Shown in pieces: positions 43,521 through 55,526 of a stretch of 64,000 nt of DNA. The notes under the pieces are model-generated. The model worked only from the letters and a program-made list of their open reading frames with translations. It did no database searches and was not told the origin of the DNA. This DNA comes from Bostrychus sinensis (taxonomy: Eukaryota > Chordata > Actinopteri > Gobiiformes > Eleotridae). The position numbers and the translations under genes are program-made. Where the stretch lies: NCBI GenBank assembly GCA_020698575.1, contig CM036251.1, forward strand, positions 16,346,288 to 16,410,287. The letters run 5' to 3'. Position 1 is the first letter of the stretch, and each line of letters starts with the position of its first letter.

Positions 43521-46299
43521 TGTATATTGTGTATACATTGTGTGGTTCTGCTGTCCTCCACTGTAATGTGTGTGTGACGTAATATGCTGGCCTGTAAATA
43601 AGAGCATTGTAAAGAGAAAAAAATCACCTGCTGCTTGTAGCTATGTTCTCATTTTTCCTTCAGCGAGTTGGCAATAAACCAACGTTCAACTTATCGATTT
43701 TTTTCCACCTCCCTGTGTAAAATGAAACCTGAAATTACCCCCACCCCGTTCTCTCCCTCTTTCACTTTGCTGCAACCAACAAAGTTTGCTCCCTGTGATT
43801 TATCTAATACCTCTTTTTAAGCTTGTAGTAAGCCGCAAGTCTACTTTCACAGCTCCTCTTTGTTATATATTGTTGTATATTTGGCTTGGTGCATTTCTAC
43901 CTGCACTGATAAAATGTTGGCAGTACCTTTGCATATCTTATGGCTCTTGATTCCAAATTGACCCAAGAGCTGGTATTTGGGACCTCTCAGGGGTAATGGG
44001 GGAGGCCCCGTTAATGAGCCTTTGTCCCAGCTCATACGGCTGTGGGAGAGTGGCCTTTCTGATTAGTAAATTGTGCTTAATTAGACAGATTACAGGGTCA
44101 CTGGGGGTGATAAAGGCAAGGGAACCGCTGAATGATGTGGGTGTGGGCTAGTGCTAATCAAAGAGTGCACTCAGAACAGCATGAAGCCTGTAGTAGACTT
44201 TAATAGACCGTCATTAAGAGCTATTAAAAATGGACAGACAAAGGCAAAAGTGTCCTTAGCTGTCTGGAGTTCCTGAGTAAATGGTGAGTGGTGGACAAAT
44301 CTGTTAACTTCTCAGTTTCTGTCAGAGGAGTCAATAGGCTGGTGATGTGACTACATGAGTGGGTCATTATCCTACAAAAGGCTGTTGTTTATAGTATCCA
44401 TTGTCATTTAGAAAGTAGAAGTAGCCATGGAAGAGAGGAAAGATGAATGACAGATATGATGCAGTGTGAAGAGATTAGATAAGTATCAACAGGAGCATGT
44501 CTCAGATATATCTCCAGTCTGGCTCGTCCTCTTATCTGACTCTGATTTATGCCTCAGTAATATGCACTCAAAGAGAAAAATGGTTTGGCGCTTGTTTATC
44601 TCAAACCAATGATCTGTAGTGGAGCTGATCCTATCTGGTGGACCACATGGAGATACAGTAGCTCAAGGAGACCCCTGGCCTGTTGTGGTGCCTCCTGGAC
44701 ATTTGAGGATCCTGCCCTTCTGCTCAGCTCGACTTGTAGCAGGTGCAAGAGCTGCCCCTCTGGGCTGGCTGGACGGATGACCTCTCTGCACTTGCGCTGG
44801 GCAATTAGTCCACAAAATGGCTGACAGTAAATCTCCTGGAGCTAGAGTTTGGCAGGGCCACCCTGAGGTGAGCTCCACAATGAGGAATTAAGCACACAGT
44901 ATTAGCTAACAGCGGTTTATGATGTGAGGAGCAGAAAAGGGTGAAGAAGGGGGCAAGGATGCACCTCTCTGAATTGTCCTGGGAGATGTTTAGTCCTCGG
45001 CTGTGGTGCTTTTAAAAGCAGTATTTAGTGGATTTTATATAGGAAATATACCATATAATGAGGTTCATTATATATCTCCCCATAGCTGTGCTTGAGCAGG
45101 TACATAACCCCCACTCAGGGTTAGGTCAAATAAGAACAATATCAGTATCACCCTGGGCTTGGCTGACCTTTTTTATGCAATGTTATTGGAGACATGTTTA
45201 CATATTTTTATGTGTTTAGACAAATATAAAAAAAAAAAACACTTTTGTGATATTGCTGTTTTCCTTAATGGTCTGTTTTCTGTCCAGTGTCAGCGAAAGC
45301 CCTCAGGGCTTTTTCTGTTATAAGTCAGTGATGTTGCTGTACATCCATATTTTACTGTTTTCACATTGTTTCGATGTACAGGGAAGATCTTGGGTGGTTA
45401 TCCCTTAGCAGCTTGAATAATGTAATTATATAACAAATGAAATTATCACCAGTTAACTGGATTAAGTACATAAAAAACAGAGTCTGTGATTTGGCCTCTA
45501 CTTAATGTTGAGCACTAACCAGTAATTGGACAGTGGGGGATTAGTTTTGTTTACAACACTGCTCTGTAATTCATCATACCGTTATTTTAATGGCCATTTT
45601 AAATAATATACTGTATTTCTGCATTTAACAAGCTGCTTAGCCCCTATAGCACTTGGTCATTGTGCCACAAGCAAACCACTGGGATACTTGGAGCATATAG
45701 TTTGAGGCAATATTGTGGCTGGTGTGGGAGAAGAGCTGTCAGACAGATAGTGTTGCCTCTTGGCCCATAACCACTGTCTGATTTGTGAATATTGTTCCCC
45801 TTTGGTTTAATCTGCAGTGTGCTGTGAGGCAGAAACTATTCCCAGAAGGCTGCTCGCAAGGGGGCTGTTAATTTATCTCCAGAGTATTAACAGAAGCCTG
45901 GCAGGAGAGCACACCCCTACCTTTTCCATGTCCCTGTAAACGGGCAAAATTTTGACCTGCGTTGACCCAAAATCCTTGAAATGGACTCTATTAAATGATG
46001 AGCCTGGTGAATAAAAAGCATGTATGAGTTTTTAGTGGTTGCTGCAGGCCCACTTTGATGAGGTAAGGTTTGATATCTGACCAACAGTGCACTCTGATGC
46101 TGATTTCTCTAAGGCCTGCTCCAGGATAAAAGACATATTTGTACAACAGTGAATGATAATGATGGGATGCTTAGCTTCAGGGTCATTGCGGGTTTTCTGT
46201 TATGCATGAGCAGTGAGGAGGCCTTACATACTGAGATCTATTAGCCATTACAACAGATAAATCAATGAAGTATAAAGATGATACAAAGACATTTTGCAA
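43521..46299. other. No gene seen
   Basis: Open frames at 44585-44878 on both strands shadow one another and have no family pattern. 43780-44130 and 45700-46020 are repeat-free and compositionally complex. Confidence 0.4.
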
Positions 46300-46572
46300 T
46301 ACACCAAATCTGCAATCAAGTAACAGTATTGTTACTTCAAAAAAATCTTATAACTCAAGTAGAAGACAGCTATAGTCAACAAAAGCAGTGAATGGAAGTT
46401 TGAACGACAATTAGTATGACCACGACTACTACTATGACTATTACTAAGCTACTATGACTACTACCACCACTGCTACTACTACTGCTACTTTGACTTCTAT
46501 CACCACAACTCTACTACACTACTATGACTACTACCGCTACTACTGCTACTTTGACTATGACCGCAACTACTA

Positions 46573-47850
46573 CAGCTCACTCTGGCTGGAGAAGCCCGGC
46601 AGCACTGAGAGAATCATATTTTTTGATTTCTCCTGTGCCTTCAACACCATCCAGCTGGTGCTTCTGAAAGCCAATCTGGAGAGGGCTGGGGTGGACCATC
46701 ATCTGGCAGAATGGATTCTGCACAAACCGGTGCCATTTTGTGAGAGCCCAGGACTGTGTTAGATTTCAGACACAACACAGACAGCTGTGTTCTGCAGAAG
46801 TTTCCAGATGACTCAGCGATTGTCGGCCTGATCACTGAGTACGATGATGTGGAGTACAGAGGATAGACACAGAACTTTGTGGACTGGTGTCAGCAAAACC
46901 ACCTCCTGATCAACACGAGGGAAAACTATGGTGATGGTGGTGGATTTTCGGAGACGCTGGTCTACCATCCCCTCACCGGTGAACATCCAGGAAACGGACA
47001 TTGAAAGAGTGGACTCTTATAAATACCTGGGTTTTCACCTGAACTGGACTGGACTGGACTCACAACACGGACGCACTGTGCAGGAAGGGTTCGAGCATGC
47101 TCTACCTCCTGAGACTGCAGTCTTTTGGAGTGAAAGAGGCACTACTGAGGACCTTCTAAGACTTCATCCTGTATGGTGTGTGCTGGAGCAGCAGCATCAC
47201 AGTGAGGGAGAGGAAGAAGCTGGACAAAGTGATCAGGAAGTCCAGCTCTGTCCTGAGCTGTCCACTGGATTCAGTGCGGGAGCTCGGTGACAGAAGGGTT
47301 TTGGCAAAACTGACATCTATGCTGGACCATGTGTCACACCCCCTGCAGGACGCCCTGTGTGCACTGGAGAGCAGCTTCAGTGACAGGCTGACCCACCCTT
47401 GCTGTGTGAAGGAGAGATACCGCAGGTCTTTTCTTCCTGCTGCTGTCAGACTCTATAATGAACACTCTTGATAAGTAATCCACTCTCATTACACCTTCTA
47501 TAACTGTCATCACCTTTTGGAAACCTGTGAAATATTTAATATTATGTGCAATAATAATGTACAGTTTTTATTCTGCTATTTATGAATATCCATACACTGT
47601 ACATCACTCTGCTAGACCTCGTACTGTACATATTAACTATAGAGTATTTAATTTGCTCATAGCCTGTTTTAATTTATTTAGCTTAACTTGTTGTAGTATA
47701 GTTTTTTTTATTTAATTCTCTTTGGCCAGACTGGTCTCTGATACTCTTTTGTGCTACTGCTTACTGTACTTCTGCTGTTGCAACAATGCTATTTCCCCAC
47801 TGAGGGACTAATAAAGGTTTTCTTTTTATTGTTTTTATTATTATTATTAT
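46573..47850 (+). mobile_element. 5'-truncated non-LTR retrotransposon (L2/Rex1-like), about 1.28 kb
   Basis: The coding part ends at 47471 and is followed by about 350 bp of 3' UTR closing with ATTTCCCCACTGAGGGACTA and ATAAAGGTTTTC, a common 3' end of fish CR1/L2/Rex-group LINEs, then ATT repeats. The 5' part (most of the endonuclease and N-terminal RT) is missing, as is usual for target-primed insertion. No clear flanking duplication can be read because the target is itself a trinucleotide repeat. Confidence 0.85.
46590..47471 (+). pseudogene. Reverse transcriptase pseudogene of the L2/Rex1-like LINE
   Basis: Three frames must be joined. First: EKPGSTERIIFFDFSCAFNT with LERAGVDHHLAEWI, an early RT motif. 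Second: FPDDSAIVGLITEYDDVEY, where the catalytic (Y/F)ADD is FPDD, followed by an in-frame TAG; the PQG...LSPLLF stretch normally between these motifs is missing. Third: VMVVDFRRRW...YKYLGFHLN. A further shift leads to SVRELGDRRVLAKLTSMLDH, HPLQDALCALESSFSDRLTH and ERYRRSFLPAAVRLYN, the typical C-terminus. Deletion, stop and frameshifts make it dead. Confidence 0.85.
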
Positions 47851-48035
47851 TATTACTACTACTACTACTACCACCATGACTACTACTATGCTACAATAAC
47901 TACCACTACTACCACCACTGCTACCACTGCTTGCGTGTAATCAAACCCAGGACTTTCTTGGTGTGAGTCAAGTTTCACTTTGCCACTGAGGTACCTGAGT
48001 AAAATATCTAGTTACTTTCCACCATTGGGGATATG

Positions 48036-49208
48036 CAGTCACTTTGTACATTGAAAATTAGAGATGGGAAAGCTTGTTGTGCACCTTGGTTTGTCCAAGT
48101 ACTGGTATAAAATAGAGTACAACATTGTGAGTAACAGCATAGCATATTTCTTATTTTGGAAAAGTTTTAATAGTGAAAAACTTTCTTCCATTGGGCTTTA
48201 CAGATGAAGTGTCCAGTGCTGTTACACACAATAAAAATCTCTCTATTAGGTTGTGTATGCCTTGTCTGGGGAGGGGGTCACCTGGTCCAGCCTCCAGCAG
48301 GAAAAGGCTCCCATTCCAAAATGAATCTGGGCAGAACAGTCCTTTATCACAAGCGCTTTGTCAAACTGCCCTGGTTTCCATGGTGACGCGGTTCAGAAAT
48401 CCCATCTTGGAGAAATGCCTGCGGACCACCACCACACTTTATCATGTGACACTCAATAATTTGGTGTTGATCATAACTGCAAAATCAATTGTCATCCTTT
48501 GGGATCTAAAGTGTTAAAATATGAACAGTGGCAATGAGATCTCAGCTTTGTTTACTTGTTTTTCATATTCATAAGATCAACAAGGACGTTTTGTTATGCA
48601 TATTGATACCTAGGTGCATTTGAGGAGACGTTCCCCCAATGAAAAAAAGTTTAGCACAATGGTTTGAACTGTTTACAAATGTAAGATGTAGCGTGTGAAT
48701 TTGATATTCTGATTATGAATGTGACAACTGTGTGAAATATTTACCTCATTTGAAAATCTGTGATGGGGATCAGATTCTCGTAGATGAAGCTGTGCAGGCA
48801 TTAATCTTTGTTCCGTGGGAGATAACAGAGGGGGACCCAATGCTATGTTTGCAATCAGACTTTTCAATGGTTTGTGAAATTGTTTTTCCCTTATCTTTTG
48901 TAGACATTTTCTTTAAAAAATGCAGAAGCACATGTTTGGTTAAATTATCATCTCCCGCCAACAGATTGTAGACAGCTCAGGCTTCACTGTTTTATCTTCA
49001 TAAAAGTCAATTAATTGCTCGGCTGGATACATTTTCCTTTTGACTTAAAATGTTGTAAATCCTTGATGCATGCAATAGTTTTTGTGGTTCTGAAAAATAT
49101 TGCTTTGAAAAACCTATTTTGTGACCTGGTTACTCCTGAACTTTTTCTTGCCATCAGAACATTGGGCCAACAGAGTTATTACAATGCCAGAGTAGCGTTA
49201 AATTAAAT
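48036..49208. other. No gene seen
   Basis: A 114-codon frame at 48173-48517 has no domain pattern and no supporting splice sites. No repeat recognised. Confidence 0.4.
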
Positions 49209-49216
49209 GTGTAAAA

Positions 49217-50196
49217 TAAGGGTGCTCCGATCGATCGGCCGCCGATCATGATCGGCCGATCATGGCTAAAAATAGAGTGATCGGTGATCGGTAAAATGGG
49301 CCGATCAGAAGGGCCGATCAAATTACAATAAACACACGAGGCTCTCACATTTACTGTCCTGCAACTCCGGTTTGATTAAACAGCAGTAGCGTTATTTTAG
49401 CAGTGTTTTTAAGTTAAGCCCTGGTTATAACTAACACAAACCTGCCCTGGAGGCGCTGCTTTGTGTCCCCGCTGTGTCCCCGCCTGCTTTAGGAGCGCAC
49501 GGGACAGAACCGAGGCGCAGCAGTGCGTGTATTTGCAAACACCAACGTAAATAGAGCTACAGCTAACCCGCTAACAGTTACGTTAAAAGGATTAAGAAAG
49601 TTCAGAGTCTGCCTGTGTCTTGTTGCGCGGAGAAAACTGTGCGTTTTGTGGCTTAAACTGCACCAAATGGCTGCTAATGGAAAGAGAAAGTAAAAAGGCA
49701 GCCCATGTGTCCGTGTGCCTGAGAGGAGCACCTTTCATCGTTGTCTTCTCTGCTCTCTTTGCACGTTTTCTTCATTCAGACGTTGTCAGACCTGGCTGCA
49801 GGAGCTGTCTGCTCTTTAGTCCACTGTGTTTCAACCTGGTTTGGCTGCGCGTTACGCAGACACAGGCGCTGCACCCGCGGACTCAACCAATTAAGAACAG
49901 CTGATTTTTACATCAGCGGAGCATTCAAACAAAGCCACAGACACTGGGCACACATTAAAGACCAATAATGCAACAAAACCTCTTCTAAAACAAAAATAAG
50001 TAGAATTTTGTTGTTCTTTTATATTTACAAAGGCTACAGTATTTTTCAAATGGAACTAATAATAGCCTGCATACAATACATTACTACATTGAAGACCACG
50101 TGATCGGTATCGGCCATGATCGGTATCGGCCGATCACAGCAGAGGCTGATCGGTGATCGGTGATCGGCCTCAAAAACCCTGATCGGAGCACCCTTA
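49217..50196. mobile_element. Non-autonomous hAT transposon, 980 bp, copy 1 of a recent pair
   Basis: Terminal inverted repeats TAAGGGTGCTCCGATC / GATCGGAGCACCCTTA are perfect over 16 bp. Target duplications GTGTAAAA (49209-49216, 50197-50204) are identical 8-mers, which defines hAT. Subterminal DNA is packed with GATCGG words, including the 18-bp palindrome CATGATCGGCCGATCATG at 49247-49264, likely transposase-binding arrays. The interior holds ATGGCTGCTAATGGAAAGAG then AAGTAA near 49668, which looks like a decayed transposase first exon, so this is probably a deletion derivative. It has no complete transposase. Confidence 0.92.
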
Positions 50197-50264
50197 GTGT
50201 AAAATCTTGTATTTGTTATCATAGTGTTGATTATACTTTATTATGTTTTTATTTAAACAATACA

Positions 50265-50430
50265 GCCACATGGGGTGCACTCCTTGTAAACCTGGGTAAA
50301 TTTAGAGGGTGTGTCTCAGGTAGGGCATCTGGCATAAAACCTATGCCAAATTAATATGCAGTTAGCTGCACATTAGAAGTGAGATGATTTGCTGTGGGGC
50401 CCCAAAAGGGACAAGCCGAAAGGAGAGAGG
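50265..50430 (+). repeat. Short dispersed repeat (GGGCATCTGG-core family), near full length
   Basis: GGTAAATTTAGAGGGTGTGT, CAGGTAGGGCATCTGGCATA, AAACCTATGCCAAATTAATA, GATGATTTGCTGTGGGGCCC and AAAAGGGACAAGCCGAAAGG occur in order, giving a better preserved tail than the copy at 23145-23300. Confidence 0.75.
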
Positions 50431-51930
50431 ATATGTTTCCATTAAAGCATAAATGTGACTAACCTCTGAAACCACCCTATGTACTTTTATATCAGTGCAG
50501 AAATGTAATATAATACCGTATAATTTTCACTTTCTAAATACTTTGTTGTGTAAACAGGCTCTCTGTATCTAGGTATGTCTACAAGTTTTGTTTTACTCAG
50601 CTAAAAATTTGTAATTAAAACGTACAAGTGAATCCTTACAAACTTGACTTTAATGTATTAAAGAACATGAAGCTCACATTTGTCATAACCAACATTGAAA
50701 CATTATCTGTCCCACCATATCTGCTCCTGTGTCCTGAATTGGAGTGCCAACACAGCAGCGTGAGGCCCAGCATGTTAAATCACACACCATCTCCCCCTCT
50801 CATCCCTCTTGCTTGTCTTCTGCTCTTGTTTTCTTATCAGGAGGATGGAAAATAAGATTCCTGGCCCCTGGGTATCATCATAATTCCCGGCTAATCTTTG
50901 CACAGAGCAGCAACCATGTGATCCGTCCTCCTCCGTCCTGTTATTACCGGCAGATCGGAGCCATTCTCATTCCGGAGCGGTCCAGTTTAGGTGACGCTTT
51001 TAAGCTGATCCTCAGGCGTCCCCTCACCTCATCCCCCTGTACCGGTGTATTGGAAATAGAGGTGTGTTTTTGCAGCAGGTAGTCGAAACGCTCGAAGGCG
51101 TTTGGGCAAACAAAGCCAATACAGCACAAATTATAGACTACATGAAGTGTTCCTCTGGAGGCCTGCTGCTGCTGCCACACAAATGACACTGCCCCCGCTG
51201 AAGTTTAAACAGGTTTAGCTGTACTTGCGAATTAAGTCAGAGTTTAGTTAGTAGTAATAAAGCACATGCAAGTACAATATTATTTGGGACAAGGCTGCAG
51301 AGTTTGTCTTGTGTAAATAAGCTGCATCAATACAAAGGCTGATTTTAACCAACTGTTTGTGGATCCATAGTGTGTGACATTGGAAAGAACATGAGGATGA
51401 GGACAAGTATTGTGCCTGGAAATGAGTTGACCCTTGTCTTGTCATTGCTTCTGAGAACCTCTTGTCAGACACAATGCAATGGTCCTATTTATGCTAGAAG
51501 CAGCGTTGGAGGTGAATAGATGGACCTGAACACGTTCAAAGAGAGCCATACCATTTGCCCTCTGAGATTATTGTTCCTATAGATCCACTGTGACTCTTCG
51601 GGAGCACTAAACTTTCATCCACACTCAAAGGTGTATTGACTGTGTATTGACAAGCGCTCAGGCAGCAGTGTGTCGGGTCTCCAATCAATGACATAGCTGT
51701 TGTACATGGATGGCGCTTGTTGCTTGCGAAAGCTTCTGTCACAATAACAAATGTATGATCCGTATTTACCCTAAAGGAGCATAGACTATTTAAAATGTTT
51801 TGGTTTTTTTTACACTTGGGCATTGATCACTGTATGTTAGACACTTTTGTTAGTCTTAGAGTTTGACCAACATGTTTTAGTAGAGTGTAGATTGCCATCA
51901 GGCATTGACCTGATCTCACAATGGTAGATA
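50431..51930. other. No gene seen; 50700-51190 is candidate conserved non-coding DNA
   Basis: Frames of 75-112 codons overlap on both strands at 50628-51189 but have no recognised domain and no splice context. The block is GC-balanced and repeat-free. Confidence 0.35.
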
Positions 51931-52140
51931 TAAGGCGCTTTTCCACTAGGTCAGAACGGGGTGGGACGGGGTAGTTTGGGGGTGTTTCCACTTCCCATAG
52001 TGCTCCAAAGTGTTCCCAAAAAGCGGTTCAAACCATTCTACTTTTGGCACTCCTCCCCAGTGGGGTCCAGCACGGTTTGGTGGACACTGCTACGAGTTGA
52101 TTCAACGAGACCTCACAGGCAAAAACAACCAGCCAAAGCA
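51931..52140. repeat. Fragment of the AAGGCGCTTTTCCACT fish repeat
   Basis: It starts TATAAGGCGCTTTTCCACTA and continues through GGTTCAAACC and CTCCCCAGTGGGGTCCAGCA, wording of a common fish miniature element. The opposite end is not clear. Confidence 0.5.
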
Positions 52141-52419
52141 CAGAAATAAAAGCTTTTTTTTTTTATCACACACATACTTGTCCATGTGATAAACAGCCAT
52201 ATTCCAAGAGATGACGAGCTAATGTTGAGGCGACTTTTTCTAAAAATAAAGCGAGCGTATATTAGCAACAGCTGTTCGCTTCGAGAATCTAAACATTTCA
52301 TTTTTAGTCTAGACTGGATTAAATATGAGTTAAACTCATGCCGTAATATGTTCAGTGGTTAAAATGTGTTAAGATGGCGCAAAGAAGTGAATTTAATGCA
52401 ACAAACTTGAGATCCTCTA

Positions 52420-52590
52420 GTTCAGGGGTATATGCTATATACATGGTGTGACAAAGGCCCTATAAGTCACAGTGGTAAGAATCTTCTTAAAGTAATCTTT
52501 CAGTGGTAAAGATATAGTGCCAAGACCTGGACTCAAATTTGGGATTCTTTAGTTCAGGGGTAAATGCTCTATCCATTGCCTTCTCTTTTG
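52420..52590. repeat. Tandem tRNA-like short repeat (two units)
   Basis: TCCTCTAGTTCAGGGGTATA and then TCTTTAGTTCAGGGGTAAAT about 115 bp later, each with a following CTATA or CTCTATCC, plus CAGTGGTAAAGATATAGTGC between. The TTAGTTCAGGGGTAAATGCTC word resembles a tRNA A-box and could be a decayed tRNA-derived SINE head. Confidence 0.4.
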
Positions 52591-52989
52591 CAATAACTGC
52601 AGCTAAGATGTACTTTCTGGGGCCTCTAGCATCCAAAAATGATCACCAAACAACTGTGGAGCAAAAGCTAAGCTAATGTTTTTAAAATGCTTTTCTTTTA
52701 CAAACAGTAATTTGGGATTATCTAAAGGAATGGTATGGGCCAAGGTGTTATGTATTTGTGGATGTGTTTGATGCAGCTGTGTGGAGTTAAATGATTATTA
52801 AAGCAGACAACAGTGGAGAGCAGAGTCATTCTTCTTTAAACCGAGTGTATCTCTGAAAAGGTCACTGCTCTTACATGTGTTTGACTGACAGAGCCAGTGT
52901 TGCCTGTTTGACACATAATGTGGTATTTACACACTTCAGGTTGCTTTATACTGTAATAAACATATTTTTTTTGTGTGTAATATTTTTGT
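52591..52989. other. No gene seen
   Basis: Nothing recognised. Confidence 0.4.
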
Positions 52990-52997
52990 AGTTGCAT

Positions 52998-53130
52998 TAT
53001 CTATTTATTTATTTATTTATTTATTTATTTATTATCCTTTATTTAACCAGATAAATGACCCACTGAGATCAGGAGCTCTTTTGCAAGGGCGACCTGGCCA
53101 AGAGGTCAGCAGTGCACATCGATATAAATT
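52998..53130 (+). repeat. (ATTT)n microsatellite leading into a TTTATTTAACCAG repeat
   Basis: About eight ATTT units at 52998-53033 are followed by CCTTTATTTAACCAGATAAA, TGACCCACTGAGATCAGGAG and GCGACCTGGCCAAGAGGTCA. The last three words define the repeat family shared with 4030-4160 and 61955-62080. Confidence 0.75.
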
Positions 53131-54169
53131 ATAACAAGTTTAACAATAATATGTACACAGTTAGAAAAGTCAATAACAATAAAATTATATAAAAAAAGGT
53201 TACATATTACAGGCAGTTTGGCATTTAAAAGTATCTATGTAATAATGCTGATATGTCTTGGCTACTAAATAATAAATGACTAAATTAGGGCACAGTATTT
53301 TTTATACTGTAGTTTACAATCCATAGAGTGTAACTAATCTTAATTAGTTTGTCTCAGAAGCACAAGGTATTTTCAAGTCAGAAAATGCTGTTATATTGAT
53401 TGCCTGAATAGCAACATTGCATATTTTATCATACAAAGCAGCCTACAGTGTGCTATTTATATCCATGGTCATGTTCCCACATGAATTAAAGATTTAAACC
53501 TTTTTAATAATTTATTGTCATTGAGAAAGATGTTTTAGTTGGCTTTCCATGGTCTGACCACACTCTCTCTGAAGCGCCCACCTGTGCAGTCATATGCACG
53601 CTGGAGCTACTCTTGTCAGAGCTGTCACAGAGCCACAAACGCTGCTCATTCATAAAAGACTGTCATTTAATTACTCCCCAAGCAGGTGGCATAATCCCCA
53701 ACGTGGTCACATCATCCCCAGGAGGAACCACAGGGTGACTGCATCTGAGCTACACATCACAAACCACTGTAACATACTCACTACTCCCAGGTAAAGAGGA
53801 TGATGTAGAGAGACTTCCTCCCACCTGTGTCCATGTCAGTCTAATAAACAGCAGTCTTATGTAGTCTACACTGCTGGGACAGAATCGCCTCATAATTTTT
53901 AAAGCTCCTGCTCTTTTAAAGATGCTCCCTTGTTTGTTGTCAAGGTTACCATAGGCTTATGCAAGTGTGGGAAACAGCATCTCTTCATGGAGAGGTTTAG
54001 GTTTTTAATGTTTTACCTCTGGGACCAGCTCAGTCATGCTTACTGATGATAGTTTTGGCTTAAAAATAATCTTTACTTTTTGGACACCATTTTGCTCAGT
54101 ACTGGTATTTGGATGCTTGAAATGATTTGCCAGTAACTGCTTTCCACTTTATGCAGTGGGATGGGCGTT
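53131..54169. other. No gene seen
   Basis: Nothing recognised. Confidence 0.4.
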
Positions 54170-54564
54170 CACCAATTAGGCAAAACATTATGACCACTGA
54201 AAGATGAAGTGAATAACACAGATTATCTCTTCTTCATGGCACCTGTTGGTGGATGGGTTACAGTATATTAGGCAGCAAGGGAACATTTTGTCCTCATAGT
54301 TCTCATGTGTGAGAATGGGCAAGCATAGGGATTTGAGCAAGTCTGACAAATTGTATTAATACTATTTTGACGACTGCAGCTCTAGTGGGGTGTTCCCAGT
54401 CTGCAGTGGTCAGTATCTGTCAACATTGGTCCAAGGAAGGAACAGTGGCGAACCTGCAAAAGAGCGAAGACTGGCCCAAATGCTAATGCTGGTTCTGATA
54501 GAAAGTTTGTTGTTTAACGTGCTGCATAGTAGGCAGGTGGTCATAATCTTATGCCTCATCAGAG
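54170..54564 (+). mobile_element. Internally deleted Tc1-like transposon, second copy
   Basis: Starts CACCAATTAGGCAAAACATT then ATGACCAC and ends GTGGTCATAATCTTATGCCT then CATCAGAG, followed by TA. It keeps the 5' non-coding part (GAAGTGAATAACACAGATTA), the transposase start (ATGGGCAAGCATAGGGATTT), a helix-turn-helix segment (CTGCAGCTCTAGTGGGGTGT, TTGGTCCAAGGAAGGAACAG) and GCTAATGCTGGTTCTGATAG, then jumps to the 3' end. The deletion endpoints differ from the copy at 14943-15372. Confidence 0.85.
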
Positions 54565-55526
54565 TACATTTGTAATGCTACTTAGTTATCTTTTTTAGGT
54601 AACATTTTTTTCTGGTGTAGGGCATTTTTCCTTTTTACATGATGCTGTCAGTAGTCTTTCTTAAGAAAAAATGTAAAAAATCATTCCTATGCTCAGTTTA
54701 TAGAGATGGAAGATGTAGAGTATGAAATTGATTCAACTTTTGTGGTCTAGTAAGTGACAGACAGCAGTCTTTATCCTGAGACATGAAATCAATACAAACA
54801 GATTTTGCGGGCACTGATTGGGATTTCATATTTAATATTGACAACACTGTAACTATGTTGTTGCAGTTTGTTCCACATTTGGCTGTGTATGTGCTCGGCG
54901 ACCACCTCCAGTACACACTTGGATAGAGGTTATAGCTGTAGGCTTAAGGTGTGCTCAAATGTCAGTTTGTCACAAATGCAATGAAAGAAACCACCAAATC
55001 TACCTATGACAAAGAGGACAAATGTCTCCCCCATGCCCCACAGCGTGAGGCCTATTAACAGAGAGAATGAGGAGGATTGAGGGCCTGTTTCTACCTGAGC
55101 AGGCAAAGGGCACAGGGATGATAAATGACCAGTGGACAAGTGGGAAAGACAGTGGCAAAGTCAAAAGGACAAAGAGATGATGCTATAAAATATACTCAAG
55201 ATCTGTGCCTCCTCTTAACAGTGGCAGCCAGGGTTGGATTTTACTAGTGTGTTGTCAAAGATTACACGATAACCAGACCAAGTAACCACGGGATAGAACA
55301 AGAGTGCAAAAACTAGACCAAGGCTTTTCGGGGGTCACCAAAATACAGTATCTTTGTGTAACTCAGCTCTATGGTAGGTTTTTAGTGCTAGCAAAGAGGT
55401 GGTGGTTATCAGTCTACCAATACAAATTAATAATATTTCAGTCGAGGTTTTGAGCAGTCTTGATGAAAAACTCCAGAAATTCTTTAGGTTTGTAAATATT
55501 ATGATGAAACAGAGGATTTTAGAGTA
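54565..55526. other. No gene seen
   Basis: Open frames of up to 75 codons without pattern. Confidence 0.4.

Larger units (their letters stand above)
46300..48035. repeat. ACTCAAGTA-family element with TAC microsatellite, split by a LINE
   Basis: Left arm CAAGTAACAGTATTGTTACT (about 46316) and TAC/TGAC-rich runs at 46420-46570; right arm TAC runs at 47855-47930 and CCTGAGTAAAATATCTAGTT with ACTTTCCACCATTGG at 47993-48027. The LINE fragment sits between the two halves of the microsatellite. Confidence 0.65.

Noticed and set aside
44585..44878. Opposing 71-79 codon frames in a GC-rich patch
   Set aside because: Mutual shadows without domain pattern or splice sites.
48173..48517. 114-codon frame with CLGRGSPGP-like start
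   Set aside because: Overlapped by another frame, no start context, no homologous family recognised.
52420..52590. Possible functional tRNA gene
   Set aside because: Only an A-box-like word is present; there is no cloverleaf and no convincing B-box at the right distance. Treated as a decayed short repeat.
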